From: Bacteroidales bacterium
Lineage (GTDB): Bacteria > Bacteroidota > Bacteroidia > Bacteroidales > UBA12481
Length of the DNA: 32,807 bases
Reading direction: 5' to 3'
NCBI GenBank assembly: GCA_023145515.1
Contig: JAGLDP010000043.1
Span: 1 to 32,807, forward strand
The position numbers were made by a program, and so were the translations under genes. The notes beneath the pieces were generated by a model. The model searched no databases. It had not been told where the DNA came from and saw only the letters and a program-made list of their open reading frames with translations. This document shows, piece after piece, positions 1-6,813 of the stretch (the first letter of the stretch is position 1; each line of letters starts with the position of its first letter).

Positions 1-227
1 CCTTGTCCGTGAGGTAAACCCATTGCCTTCATGCCGTGCTCTTCAATAGCCCAGCCCTGAACATAATCCTTTTTCCAGCATTTCCATTTCTCCATCGACT
101 GTCCGTCAAACAGTAATTCCCAACCTTCATCAATTTCAACTTGTGTTAGTTTGTTAAAATGCTGAGCATTCACATTCCAGGCTATCATAATCAACCCCAG
201 AGTAAAAAGTGTAGTTAGTTTTTTCAT
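1..227 (-). CDS. DUF1080 (3-keto-disaccharide hydrolase-like) secreted protein, N-terminal part
   Basis: This partial gene runs off the left edge; only the first 75 residues are present, starting at the ATG at 227-225. Residues 1-22 look like a signal peptide (MKKLTT, a hydrophobic stretch, then NAQ as a likely cleavage site), so the protein is probably exported. The mature part begins with EGWELLFDGQSMEKWK followed by GWAIEEHGMKAMG. This resembles the opening of DUF1080 domains, whose members begin with LFDGxxLxxW and act on or bind sugars. The family is known for 3-keto-glycoside hydrolysis and is common in Bacteroidota. The substrate cannot be told from this fragment. It is divergent from the small gene at 305. 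Confidence 0.75.
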   Translation of the reverse strand, partial: MKKLTTLFTLGLIMIAWNVNAQHFNKLTQVEIDEGWELLFDGQSMEKWKCWKKDYVQGWAIEEHGMKAMGLPHGQ

Positions 228-304
228 GTTTTATATCTTGTTTTGCAGTAAAGATAACGATTGTACTATATTTATTGAAAATTTGATATCTATACTATAC
301 AATT
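228..304. promoter_or_regulatory. Divergent promoter region between DUF1080 gene and YqaE-like gene
   Basis: This 77-bp AT-rich stretch separates two divergent genes and should hold both promoters. On the minus strand TATCTTTA lies about 20 bp before the DUF1080 start. On the plus strand TATATTTA lies in front of the YqaE-like gene. Each differs by one base from the Bacteroidota -7 box TAnnTTTG. I see no clear -33 element. Confidence 0.35.
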
Positions 305-460
305 ATGTCATTACTAAGAGTTATTCTAGCCATCGTATTTCCTCCATTAGCAGTTGTTGACTATGGATGTGGATCAATAGTTATTGTTTTCCTGCTAACG
401 CTAGCAGGCTGGATTCCAGGAGTTATTGCCGCACTGATAATCCTAAACAAAAGAAAATAA
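305..460 (+). CDS. YqaE/Pmp3 family small membrane protein (51 aa)
   Basis: A 51-residue open frame starts at the ATG at 305 and stops at TAA 458-460. It encodes a very hydrophobic peptide with two membrane segments (about residues 3-20 and 27-46). The first carries FPPLAVVDYGCG and the second LLTLAGWIPGVIAAL. These match the hallmark FPPLAVxxxxGxG...LLTxxGxxPGxIxA pattern of the YqaE/Pmp3 (UPF0057) proteolipids. Family members are about 50-60 residues long, sit in the membrane and are often induced by salt, cold or other stress. The gene ends with Lys-Arg-Lys, giving a charged tail. It lies 54 bp before dtd, separated by a short tandem repeat, so co-transcription is possible but not shown. 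Confidence 0.8.
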   Translation: MSLLRVILAIVFPPLAVVDYGCGSIVIVFLLTLAGWIPGVIAALIILNKRK

Positions 461-482
461 ACTAACTAATCTCTTCCGTAGA

Positions 483-509
483 ACGAATGACGAAAGACGA
501 ATGACGAAA
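483..509 (+). repeat. Two-copy 13-bp direct repeat (acgaatgacgaaa)
   Basis: The string acgaatgacgaaa occurs at 483-495 and again at 497-509, separated by one g, just before the dtd ATG at 515. Each copy itself contains two acgaa units, so the region is a short ACGAA(TG/AG) microsatellite. It may be a small intergenic repeat family or a replication slippage product. It is not long enough to be a CRISPR array. Confidence 0.6.
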
Positions 510-514
510 TAAAC

Positions 515-967
515 ATGAGAGCACTAATCCAAAGAGTTAAGCAAGCATCTGTTGAAGTTGAAAAGGAGCTCATTGCCTCAATAGGTCAAGGCTTACTGAT
601 TCTGATTGGAATTGAAGAGGAGGATGGAAGCGACGATATAGAATGGCTCTGTAATAAAATCTGCGGACTACGAATTTTTGATGACAACCAGGGTGTTATG
701 AACCTTTCTGTAAAAGATATTAATGGTGAAATTATTGCTGTGAGTCAGTTTACTCTTCACGCCAGAGTAAAAAAAGGTTTTCGACCTTCATACATCGATG
801 CAGCACCTCCGGATATTGCGATCCCATTGTATGAGCAATTTGTACGACAAATAGAGACTGTGCTGGGTAAAAAGATTGGAACTGGTGAGTTTGGTGCCGA
901 AATGCAAGTATCTCTGATCAATGATGGTCCGGTTACAATTTTCATAGATACCAAAGACAAAAAATAA
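515..967 (+). CDS. dtd: D-aminoacyl-tRNA deacylase
   Basis: Dtd hydrolyses D-amino acids (and glycine mischarged on tRNA-Ala) from tRNA in the cytoplasm, a proofreading step in translation. The 150-residue protein matches the usual family length of about 145-150. It starts with MRALIQRV, which is typical. SQFTL at 77-81 holds the active-site threonine (T80), and NDGPVT at 136-141 provides the Gly-cisPro motif that excludes L-amino acids by clashing with their side chain. KKGFRPSYIDAA (86-97) is also family-typical. deoC follows after 8 bp, suggesting co-transcription. Identification is secure. Confidence 0.95.
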   Translation: MRALIQRVKQASVEVEKELIASIGQGLLILIGIEEEDGSDDIEWLCNKICGLRIFDDNQGVMNLSVKDINGEIIAVSQFTLHARVKKGFRPSYIDAAPPDIAIPLYEQFVRQIETVLGKKIGTGEFGAEMQVSLINDGPVTIFIDTKDKK

Positions 968-975
968 TCAACATA

Positions 976-1854
976 ATGATACAAGTCAATAAATATCAAG
1001 AAGTTTACGGATCAGGTGAAAATGACAGCCAGGTAGAACTAAGAACTCATGAGATTCTTCTGATGACTCCTAAAGTTCCGTCAAGAGAATTATTGAAGAA
1101 GCTCTTTTCATTTATCGATCTCACAACACTAAATACTCACGACAATACAGCTACAGCACAAAGATTCTGCAGTAAGCTGAATACTTTTTCTGAAACCTTC
1201 CCTGATATTCCTACAGTAGCTGCAATTTGCATCTACCCCGCATTGCTTGAAGCAGTAAAGGAAAATTTACAAGATAAAAGCGTAAATATTGCAGCTGTTG
1301 GTGCGGGCTTTCCTTCATCGCAGACATTTTTATCTGTGAAAAATGCTGAATGTAAACTACTCGTTTCTAAAGGTGCCAATGAAATTGATATCGTTATCTC
1401 GGCTGGTCAATTTCTAGCTGGTGAATATCAGCAGGTTTTTGATGAGATCAGTTCAATAAAAAGTACAATTGAAGATGTTCATCTGAAAGTAATACTGGAA
1501 ACAGGATTATTAAAAACAGCCAAAAATATTAGAATCGCCAGCCTTATTGCAATGGAAGCCGGAGCCGATTTTATTAAAACCTCTACAGGCAAACTATCTC
1601 CGGCAGCAACGCCTGAGGCAGTATATATTATGGCCTCAGCAATCAGGGATTATCACACGGTAACAGGTCGTATGATTGGACTAAAACCTGCAGGCGGAAT
1701 CTCAAATGTTGATGATGCTGCCAGGTATTACACCCTTATTGAGCAAATTCTTGGAGAAAACTGGACAAGTCCTGAATATTTCAGACTTGGTGCTAGCAGA
1801 CTGTCTAACAATATATTAAGTGCTATTTCGGGTAATGATATTAGTTTTTTTTAG
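976..1854 (+). CDS. deoC: Deoxyribose-phosphate aldolase
   Basis: DeoC cleaves 2-deoxyribose 5-phosphate to glyceraldehyde 3-phosphate and acetaldehyde, in deoxynucleoside catabolism. The 292-residue protein has the class I aldolase TIM-barrel pattern. NEIDIV holds D138, KVILETG holds K171, and KTSTGK (201-206) holds the Schiff-base lysine K206; these align with E. coli D102, K167 and K201. GLKPAGGIS (about 235-243) forms the phosphate-binding end. About 40 extra N-terminal residues compared with E. coli DeoC (259 aa) precede the barrel, a long form seen in several phyla. It starts 8 bp after dtd and probably shares its transcript. No other deo genes are in the window. Confidence 0.93.
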   Translation: MIQVNKYQEVYGSGENDSQVELRTHEILLMTPKVPSRELLKKLFSFIDLTTLNTHDNTATAQRFCSKLNTFSETFPDIPTVAAICIYPALLEAVKENLQDKSVNIAAVGAGFPSSQTFLSVKNAECKLLVSKGANEIDIVISAGQFLAGEYQQVFDEISSIKSTIEDVHLKVILETGLLKTAKNIRIASLIAMEAGADFIKTSTGKLSPAATPEAVYIMASAIRDYHTVTGRMIGLKPAGGISNVDDAARYYTLIEQILGENWTSPEYFRLGASRLSNNILSAISGNDISFF

Positions 1855-1888
1855 ACTTCAAACCTGACCAAAATCATGATTTCTGTTA

Positions 1889-1929
1889 GTTAATTAACGC
1901 TACACCTTAACTAAATATTTATATATTTG
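1889..1929 (+). promoter_or_regulatory. Promoter and candidate operator of the ArsR-type regulator
   Basis: TATATTTG at 1922-1929 is an exact match to the Bacteroidota -7 box TAnnTTTG. It lies 27 bp before the ATG at 1957, so transcription would begin around 1935. Two inverted repeats cover the promoter: GTTAATTAAC, a perfect 10-bp palindrome at 1889-1898, and AAATAT-ttat-ATATTT at 1913-1928. Small ArsR repressors usually bind such dyads on their own promoter, so autoregulation is plausible. AT-rich dyads also arise by chance, and no strong -33 TTTG is visible. Confidence 0.45.
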
Positions 1930-1956
1930 CATTTGTACCGTAGAATCCAATTTATC

Positions 1957-2253
1957 ATGAAAGTTCAGGGACTTAAGCCAGAACAATTAGAACAAGCAGC
2001 TATTATGCTGAAGGCCATTGCTCATCCGATGAGAATTGCTATTATTTCTTATCTGGAAGATGGAAAAAGATTGACAGTAACTGAGATTCACGAGAAGCTC
2101 AAACTAGAGCAATCAACCACCTCTCATCATCTTGGAATTTTAAAAGACAAAGGTGTTTTAGGGAGTAAGCGTGAAGGAAAAAATACTTTTTATTTCCTCA
2201 AGCATGATCAATTAAGCAATATCGTGGATTGTATTTCCATGTGTGCTTGTTAA
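1957..2253 (+). CDS. ArsR-family winged helix-turn-helix regulator with C-terminal cysteine cluster
   Basis: This is a 98-residue winged-helix DNA-binding protein. I chose the ATG at 1957; an upstream TTG at 1927 is in frame but overlaps the -7 promoter box, so it cannot be the start. LKAIAHPMRIAIISYL (18-33) is the ArsR dimer/N-terminal helix pattern. TVTEIHEKLKLEQSTTSHHLGILKDKG (40-66) is the recognition helix-turn-helix, followed by the wing. The classical metal motif CxC in the recognition helix is absent. Instead three cysteines sit at the very C-terminus (C92, C96, C98), which could sense a metal, sulfur species or redox state; this is inference. queD starts 9 bp downstream, so the two are probably co-transcribed. 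The ligand is unknown. Confidence 0.82.
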   Translation: MKVQGLKPEQLEQAAIMLKAIAHPMRIAIISYLEDGKRLTVTEIHEKLKLEQSTTSHHLGILKDKGVLGSKREGKNTFYFLKHDQLSNIVDCISMCAC

Positions 2254-2262
2254 GCACTTTTT

Positions 2263-2715
2263 ATGTCAATAGTTCGGGTTACCAAGATTTTTCGTTTTGA
2301 GATGGCACATGCCCTGCTTGGCTATGATGGCTTGTGCAAAAATATCCATGGCCACTCCTACATCTTGAAGGTTACTGTTTCCGGAGTGCCTATTACAGAT
2401 CCTGATAACTTCAAAGAAGGAATGGTAATCGATTTTGGTGATCTCAAACGAGTGGTCAAAAAGTATATCGTGGATATTTACGACCATTCTGTGGTATTGA
2501 ACAAAAAAGCTCCAGTATCCGGTCTTGCTGAACTCAAGGAAATGTTTGGTCGCCATCACTATACCGATTTTCAGCCTACCGCAGAAAACCTGGTGATATA
2601 TTATGCTGATATACTAAATCGTGAGCTTTCTAAAGAAGTCAAATTAGAATCTATTATTCTTTTTGAAACCGCCAATAGCTATGCTGAATGGCGCGCCTCA
2701 GACCAAAACTCCTAG
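2263..2715 (+). CDS. queD: 6-carboxytetrahydropterin synthase / 6-pyruvoyl-tetrahydropterin synthase family
   Basis: This zinc enzyme of the PTPS/QueD family probably converts dihydroneopterin triphosphate to 6-carboxy-5,6,7,8-tetrahydropterin, a step towards queuosine or related deazapurines. The 150-residue protein shows the zinc ligands H16, H29 and H31 (MAHALLG, then NIHGHSY) with the catalytic C25 between them. DHSVVLN (74-80) and PTAEN (105-109) form the rest of the pocket, and E135 in LFET is the pterin anchor. It lies 9 bp behind the ArsR-type gene. The queC, queE and queF genes are not in the window, so a role in another pterin pathway cannot be excluded. Confidence 0.88.
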   Translation: MSIVRVTKIFRFEMAHALLGYDGLCKNIHGHSYILKVTVSGVPITDPDNFKEGMVIDFGDLKRVVKKYIVDIYDHSVVLNKKAPVSGLAELKEMFGRHHYTDFQPTAENLVIYYADILNRELSKEVKLESIILFETANSYAEWRASDQNS

Positions 2716-2736
2716 TTTTCTGTATCTTTATCCATT

Positions 2737-5523
2737 ATGGAAAAGAAATTATTTCTTCTTGATGCCTATGCATTAATTTATCGCTCGTATTACGCCTTTA
2801 TCAATAATCCAAGGATCAATTCTAAGGGATTAAATACCTCTGCAATTTTTGGGTTTACACTCACTCTCGATGAAGTTCTAAGGAAGGAAAAGCCTAGTCA
2901 TATTGCCGTGGTTTTTGACCCGCCCTCGCCAACTTTCAGACACGAACAGTATTCAGATTATAAGGCAAATCGCCCCCCAATGCCTGATGACTTACGTGCT
3001 TCTATACCCTACATAAAAGATGTAATATCAGCTTTTCAAATTACATATATCGAGATTCCCGGATTCGAAGCCGATGATACGATTGGCACACTCGCAAAGA
3101 AGGCTGAAAAAGAAGGTTTTGAGGTATTTATGATGACGCCTGATAAAGATTTTGGACAGCTAATATCAGATTCCGTCAAAATGTTCAAACCCAGAAGGTC
3201 TGGTAATGAAGCAGAAGTTTTGGGTACTGAAGAAATTTGCCAAAAATTCGGAATTAGTCATCCTGAACAAGTTATTGACGTTCTGGCTCTATGGGGAGAT
3301 GCTGCAGATAATATACCCGGATGTCCTGGGATTGGCGAAAAAGGAGCAAAAAAACTAATAGGCAAATATGGAAGTATTGAAAATATCTATAATCATATTG
3401 ACGATCTGAAAGGCAAGCAGAAAGAAAACCTGCTAAACTTCAAAAGCCAGATAGAACAAGCAAAGTTTCTTGTTACAATCGAAACCCACGTGGATGTTGA
3501 TTTTGAAGCTGATAAACTTGCATTTGATAAGCCCGATATAGCAAAACTTAACAGTCTTTTCGAAGTTCTCGAATTCAGAAATCTTGCCAATAGAATACAA
3601 GCAGATTATGCTGTTAGTATTGTAAAGAAACAGACCACCAGCTCATCTCCAATTCAAGGCACTCTCTTCGGTGAAGAAACCCTCTCTGAAATAAGTACCC
3701 AAAATGATTATAAAACTATCCATAATACAGACCATAAATATCACCTGGTGAAGGATGAGAGATCAATCAAAGAGCTTACTGATAGATTGATGAAGCTTGG
3801 TGAGTTTTGTTTCGACACTGAAACAACCGGAATTGTTGCTCTGGAAGCTGAAATTGTAGGACTTTCTGTTTCCTTCAAAGCTCATGAAGCATATTATATC
3901 CCCTTTCCTGAAGATCGATTTCAAACTCAGAATCTATTAGAATTATTGCGTCCGGCTTTTGAGAATTCACAAATCAGAAAAATAGGACAAAATCTAAAGT
4001 ATGATATCCATATTCTTCGCAACTACCAGATTGATGTACTAGGACCACTTTTTGATACAATGCTGGCTCACTATTTGATTGAAGCAGATAGTCGACATAA
4101 TCTAGAGCTTTTAGCTAATAGTTATTTGTCGTACAAAACACTCCCAATCACACAGCTGATAGGTGAAAAAGGATCAACTCAGAAAAGCATGCGAGACGTT
4201 GATCTTGAAAAAATAAAGGAGTATGCCGGCGAAGATGCAGACATTACCTATCAACTTAAAGAGATTCTGGATAAAGAACTGATAACCAAAAATCTGAAGA
4301 AGTTATTCTCAGATATTGAAATGCCTCTGATTACAGTTCTAGCTGATATGGAAAAACAAGGTATTCGTTTAGATCCATCTTCTCTCCATGTATTTTCAGG
4401 AGAATTAAAAGAGGATATTATTCGCCTTGAAGAAGAAATTCTCAAACAGGCAGGCATTCAATTTAATGTGGGCTCTCCTAAGCAATTAGGAGCTGTTCTT
4501 TTTGATCATCTGAAAATTGACCCGAACGCTAAACGAACTAAAAGTAAGCAATACTCAACCAGTGAAGATGTGTTAAGTCGACTTACATCTCGTCACCCAA
4601 TTATTGCTAATGTTCTGGAATACCGGGGCTTAAGAAAGCTTTTAAACACCTACGTAGATACTTTGCCAGAATTAGTAAATAAAAAAACAGGCAAGATTCA
4701 TACTTCATTTAATCAGGCCGTAGCAGCAACAGGCAGATTGAGTTCAATCAATCCTAACCTCCAGAATATACCAATCAGAGAAAAACGCGGAAGAGAAGTC
4801 CGCAAAACGTTTGTCCCAAGCAATAAGGAGTATACATTTCTTTCTGCCGACTACTCTCAGGTTGAGCTAAGAATTATGGCTCATGTGAGTGGTGATGAAA
4901 ATATGATTGCTGCATTTAACCGGAATGAGGATATTCATACCGCAACAGCTGCTCTCATCAATAATATTCCAATAGAGAAGGTCAGCAAGGAAATGAGAAC
5001 CAGTGCTAAAACAGCAAATTTTGGTATCATTTATGGAATTTCATCATTCGGACTATCACAGCGGCTCAATATCCCCAGGAGGGAAGCAAAATCATTAATT
5101 GATGGATATTTCAGATCCTATCCAAAAATCAAGATATACATGGATAGTAATATTGAACAAGCTCGATCAAAAGGCTACGTAGAAACAATGTTTGGTCGTC
5201 GTCGCTACCTGAAAGATATAAATTCTCATAATCCCATTATCAGAGGCAATGCAGAGCGGAATGCGATCAATGCACCGGTGCAGGGATCAGCTGCAGATAT
5301 CATTAAAATTGCCATGATTAACATTCACAAAGAGCTTCAAAAAAATAAGCTTAAAACCAAAATGATTCTTCAGGTACATGACGAACTGAATTTCGATGTC
5401 TTTCTGCCCGAGTTGACTCAGGTCAGAGAAATTATTCGCCATGAAATGGAGCATGCATGCCAACTAATTGTACCACTAATTGTGGATATGGGTATTGGTC
5501 AGAATTGGTTTGAAGCCCATTAA
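2737..5523 (+). CDS. polA: DNA polymerase I
   Basis: PolA fills gaps, removes RNA primers and works in excision repair. All three activities appear intact in 928 residues. The N-terminal 5'-3' exonuclease (about 1-290) has LLDAYALIYRS, the EADDT and DKDFGQL motifs and GDAADNIPGCPGIGEKGA, which forms the helix-hairpin-helix. The 3'-5' proofreading domain (about 335-530) keeps FDTETTG (D360, E362), IGQNLKYDIHIL and YAGEDADITYQL. The polymerase domain has motif A ADYSQVELRIMAH (D705), motif B RTSAKTANFGIIYG and motif C VHDELN (D882). Total length and the positions of both catalytic aspartates equal those of E. coli Pol I. TATCTTTA at 2723-2730 is a weak promoter candidate. mobA follows after 9 bp. 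Confidence 0.97.
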   Translation: MEKKLFLLDAYALIYRSYYAFINNPRINSKGLNTSAIFGFTLTLDEVLRKEKPSHIAVVFDPPSPTFRHEQYSDYKANRPPMPDDLRASIPYIKDVISAFQITYIEIPGFEADDTIGTLAKKAEKEGFEVFMMTPDKDFGQLISDSVKMFKPRRSGNEAEVLGTEEICQKFGISHPEQVIDVLALWGDAADNIPGCPGIGEKGAKKLIGKYGSIENIYNHIDDLKGKQKENLLNFKSQIEQAKFLVTIETHVDVDFEADKLAFDKPDIAKLNSLFEVLEFRNLANRIQADYAVSIVKKQTTSSSPIQGTLFGEETLSEISTQNDYKTIHNTDHKYHLVKDERSIKELTDRLMKLGEFCFDTETTGIVALEAEIVGLSVSFKAHEAYYIPFPEDRFQTQNLLELLRPAFENSQIRKIGQNLKYDIHILRNYQIDVLGPLFDTMLAHYLIEADSRHNLELLANSYLSYKTLPITQLIGEKGSTQKSMRDVDLEKIKEYAGEDADITYQLKEILDKELITKNLKKLFSDIEMPLITVLADMEKQGIRLDPSSLHVFSGELKEDIIRLEEEILKQAGIQFNVGSPKQLGAVLFDHLKIDPNAKRTKSKQYSTSEDVLSRLTSRHPIIANVLEYRGLRKLLNTYVDTLPELVNKKTGKIHTSFNQAVAATGRLSSINPNLQNIPIREKRGREVRKTFVPSNKEYTFLSADYSQVELRIMAHVSGDENMIAAFNRNEDIHTATAALINNIPIEKVSKEMRTSAKTANFGIIYGISSFGLSQRLNIPRREAKSLIDGYFRSYPKIKIYMDSNIEQARSKGYVETMFGRRRYLKDINSHNPIIRGNAERNAINAPVQGSAADIIKIAMINIHKELQKNKLKTKMILQVHDELNFDVFLPELTQVREIIRHEMEHACQLIVPLIVDMGIGQNWFEAH

Positions 5524-5532
5524 TGAGCAAAA

Positions 5533-6114
5533 ATGATCTCAAGGAATCAAATAACAGGAATTATTCTTGCTGGCGGAGAGAGTTCAAGAATGGGTCAGGA
5601 TAAAGCCCTTGTTCTTTGGAATGGCAAGACCTTACTTGACTGGGTTAAGTCTGCAATTTCACCCCTCTGCTCTCAGGTTTTGATATCATCTAATTCTACA
5701 CCCGGATTATTCCCGGATGATAAGCTCATCGCAGATCGTTTTCGTAATATCGGACCTATTGCAGGAATAGAATCCGGATTATCTCATGCCGGCACAGCAT
5801 ATTGCCTTATCGTAAGTTGCGACACGCCCCTATTAACCACCACCTTGTTTGAATACCTAATTACTAATCATGGAGATTTTGACATATCTTTAGCAGCGCA
5901 TGATGGGGTGAATGAACCGATGATTGGGATATATAACAAATCGATACATAGCACTGTTATTCAATCTATTGAAAATAATAACTATAAACCGCCAGCAATT
6001 ATCAGACAAACCAGATGGCAGGAAATAAATATTCATCCGGACTTAAACTTTTACTCTCCGGAGCTGTTCAAAAATATGAATCGTCCGGAAGATCTGGACA
6101 TAGAAACATTATAA
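5533..6114 (+). CDS. mobA: Molybdenum cofactor guanylyltransferase
   Basis: MobA adds GMP from GTP to molybdopterin to form the guanine dinucleotide cofactor used by DMSO-reductase-type enzymes. The 193-residue protein opens with GIILAGGESSRMGQDKA (9-25), the nucleotide-binding loop of this nucleotidyltransferase family (LAGGxSxRMGxDK). SCDTPLL near the middle supplies the metal-binding aspartate. NRPEDL near the C-terminus matches the usual NxNxPEDL-type ending. It starts 9 bp after polA and ends 1 bp before moaD, so mobA-moaD-moaE form one transcription unit, perhaps read through from polA. Other cofactor genes (moaA, moaC, moeA, mog) are not in the window. Confidence 0.9.
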   Translation: MISRNQITGIILAGGESSRMGQDKALVLWNGKTLLDWVKSAISPLCSQVLISSNSTPGLFPDDKLIADRFRNIGPIAGIESGLSHAGTAYCLIVSCDTPLLTTTLFEYLITNHGDFDISLAAHDGVNEPMIGIYNKSIHSTVIQSIENNNYKPPAIIRQTRWQEINIHPDLNFYSPELFKNMNRPEDLDIETL

Positions 6115-6115
6115 G

Positions 6116-6343
6116 ATGAAGATACTCTATTTCGGTGTTTTGTCAGAAATATCCGGTAAAACAGAAGAAAATATCGACTTCACAGGAACAATCAGTCAGC
6201 TGCAAAGTAGGCTCAATGAAATGTATCCTGACATCAACAAGCAAAGGTTTCAGATTTCTGTAAATCAGCATATTGTTGATAATACACACAGTATTAACCA
6301 GGGTGATGAAATAGCTTTATTACCTCCATTTACAGGAGGTTGA
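6116..6343 (+). CDS. moaD: Molybdopterin synthase sulfur carrier subunit
   Basis: MoaD is the small ubiquitin-like subunit of molybdopterin synthase. Its C-terminal glycine is thiocarboxylated and donates sulfur to precursor Z. The 75-residue frame has the beta-grasp pattern, starting MKILYFGVLSEISG and ending in the required Gly-Gly (PPFTGG, 70-75). Length and ending match the family (about 75-85 aa). The stop lies 4 bp before moaE. The two terminal glycine codons, GGA GGT, also form a Shine-Dalgarno sequence for moaE. Confidence 0.93.
   Translation: MKILYFGVLSEISGKTEENIDFTGTISQLQSRLNEMYPDINKQRFQISVNQHIVDNTHSINQGDEIALLPPFTGG
6335..6340 (+). promoter_or_regulatory. Shine-Dalgarno site of moaE inside the Gly-Gly codons of moaD
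   Basis: GGAGGT at 6335-6340 lies 7 nt before the moaE ATG at 6348, which is ideal spacing for a ribosome binding site. It consists exactly of the last two codons of moaD. Strong Shine-Dalgarno sites are uncommon in Bacteroidota, where most genes rely on AT-rich leaders, so this one stands out among its neighbours. Confidence 0.75.
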
Positions 6344-6347
6344 TCAT

Positions 6348-6782
6348 ATGAAGACTACCACACATCTCATAGATGGCCCTATTCCTTCTCGTTTAATAAG
6401 TTCCGAGATTGAGAAGCATACAAGCAAAACAAATATTGGCGCCCATGCCATTTTTCTTGGTCAGGTTAGAGCAGATCTTATTGGAGAGAATAAGGTGAGC
6501 GGAATTGAATATTCAGCATACGAAGAAATGATTGCCATTACAGTTCAAGAAATAAAAGACTCTCTTTTTGCAAAATATGACGACCTGATCTGTATGCATA
6601 TTTTTCATAGTACAGGAATGGTTAAGGTGGGTGAGAACTCACTGTTTGTTTTGGTTTCTTCAAGACACAGAAAGCATGCTTTCAGAGCTATTGAAGACTG
6701 TGTGGAGCAAATCAAAGAGAAGCTACCTGTCTGGAAGAAAGAAATATTTCAAGACGGATCCCATAAATGGCAGAATAAATAG
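6348..6782 (+). CDS. moaE: Molybdopterin synthase catalytic subunit
   Basis: MoaE is the large subunit of molybdopterin synthase and, with thiocarboxylated MoaD, inserts two sulfurs into precursor Z. The 144-residue protein carries GAHAIFLGQVR (31-41), which opens the core, HR at 107-108 with AFRAIEDCVEQIKEKLPVWKKE after it, and the lysines K123 and K130, which align by spacing with the catalytic E. coli K119 and K126. Length is normal. It is translationally linked to moaD through the overlapping ribosome binding site. Its stop is 31 bp from the stop of the convergent S41 protease gene. No hairpin terminator is apparent between them. Confidence 0.93.
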   Translation: MKTTTHLIDGPIPSRLISSEIEKHTSKTNIGAHAIFLGQVRADLIGENKVSGIEYSAYEEMIAITVQEIKDSLFAKYDDLICMHIFHSTGMVKVGENSLFVLVSSRHRKHAFRAIEDCVEQIKEKLPVWKKEIFQDGSHKWQNK

Positions 6783-6813
6783 TCTTATATCTCACTATTA
6801 ATTTTCACCACCA

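Noticed and set aside
483-509. CRISPR array
   Set aside because: There are only two short adjacent copies with a one-base spacer and no cas genes.
1927-1956. TTG start giving a 10-residue longer ArsR-type protein
   Set aside because: The TTG is part of the -7 promoter box, and the conserved protein starts at the ATG at 1957.
1957-2253. Arsenic-resistance regulator
   Set aside because: It lacks the recognition-helix Cys-x-Cys motif, and no arsenic genes are nearby.
3487-3492. CACGTG core within polA as another parS site
   Set aside because: The flanking bases do not match the TGTT/AACA arms.
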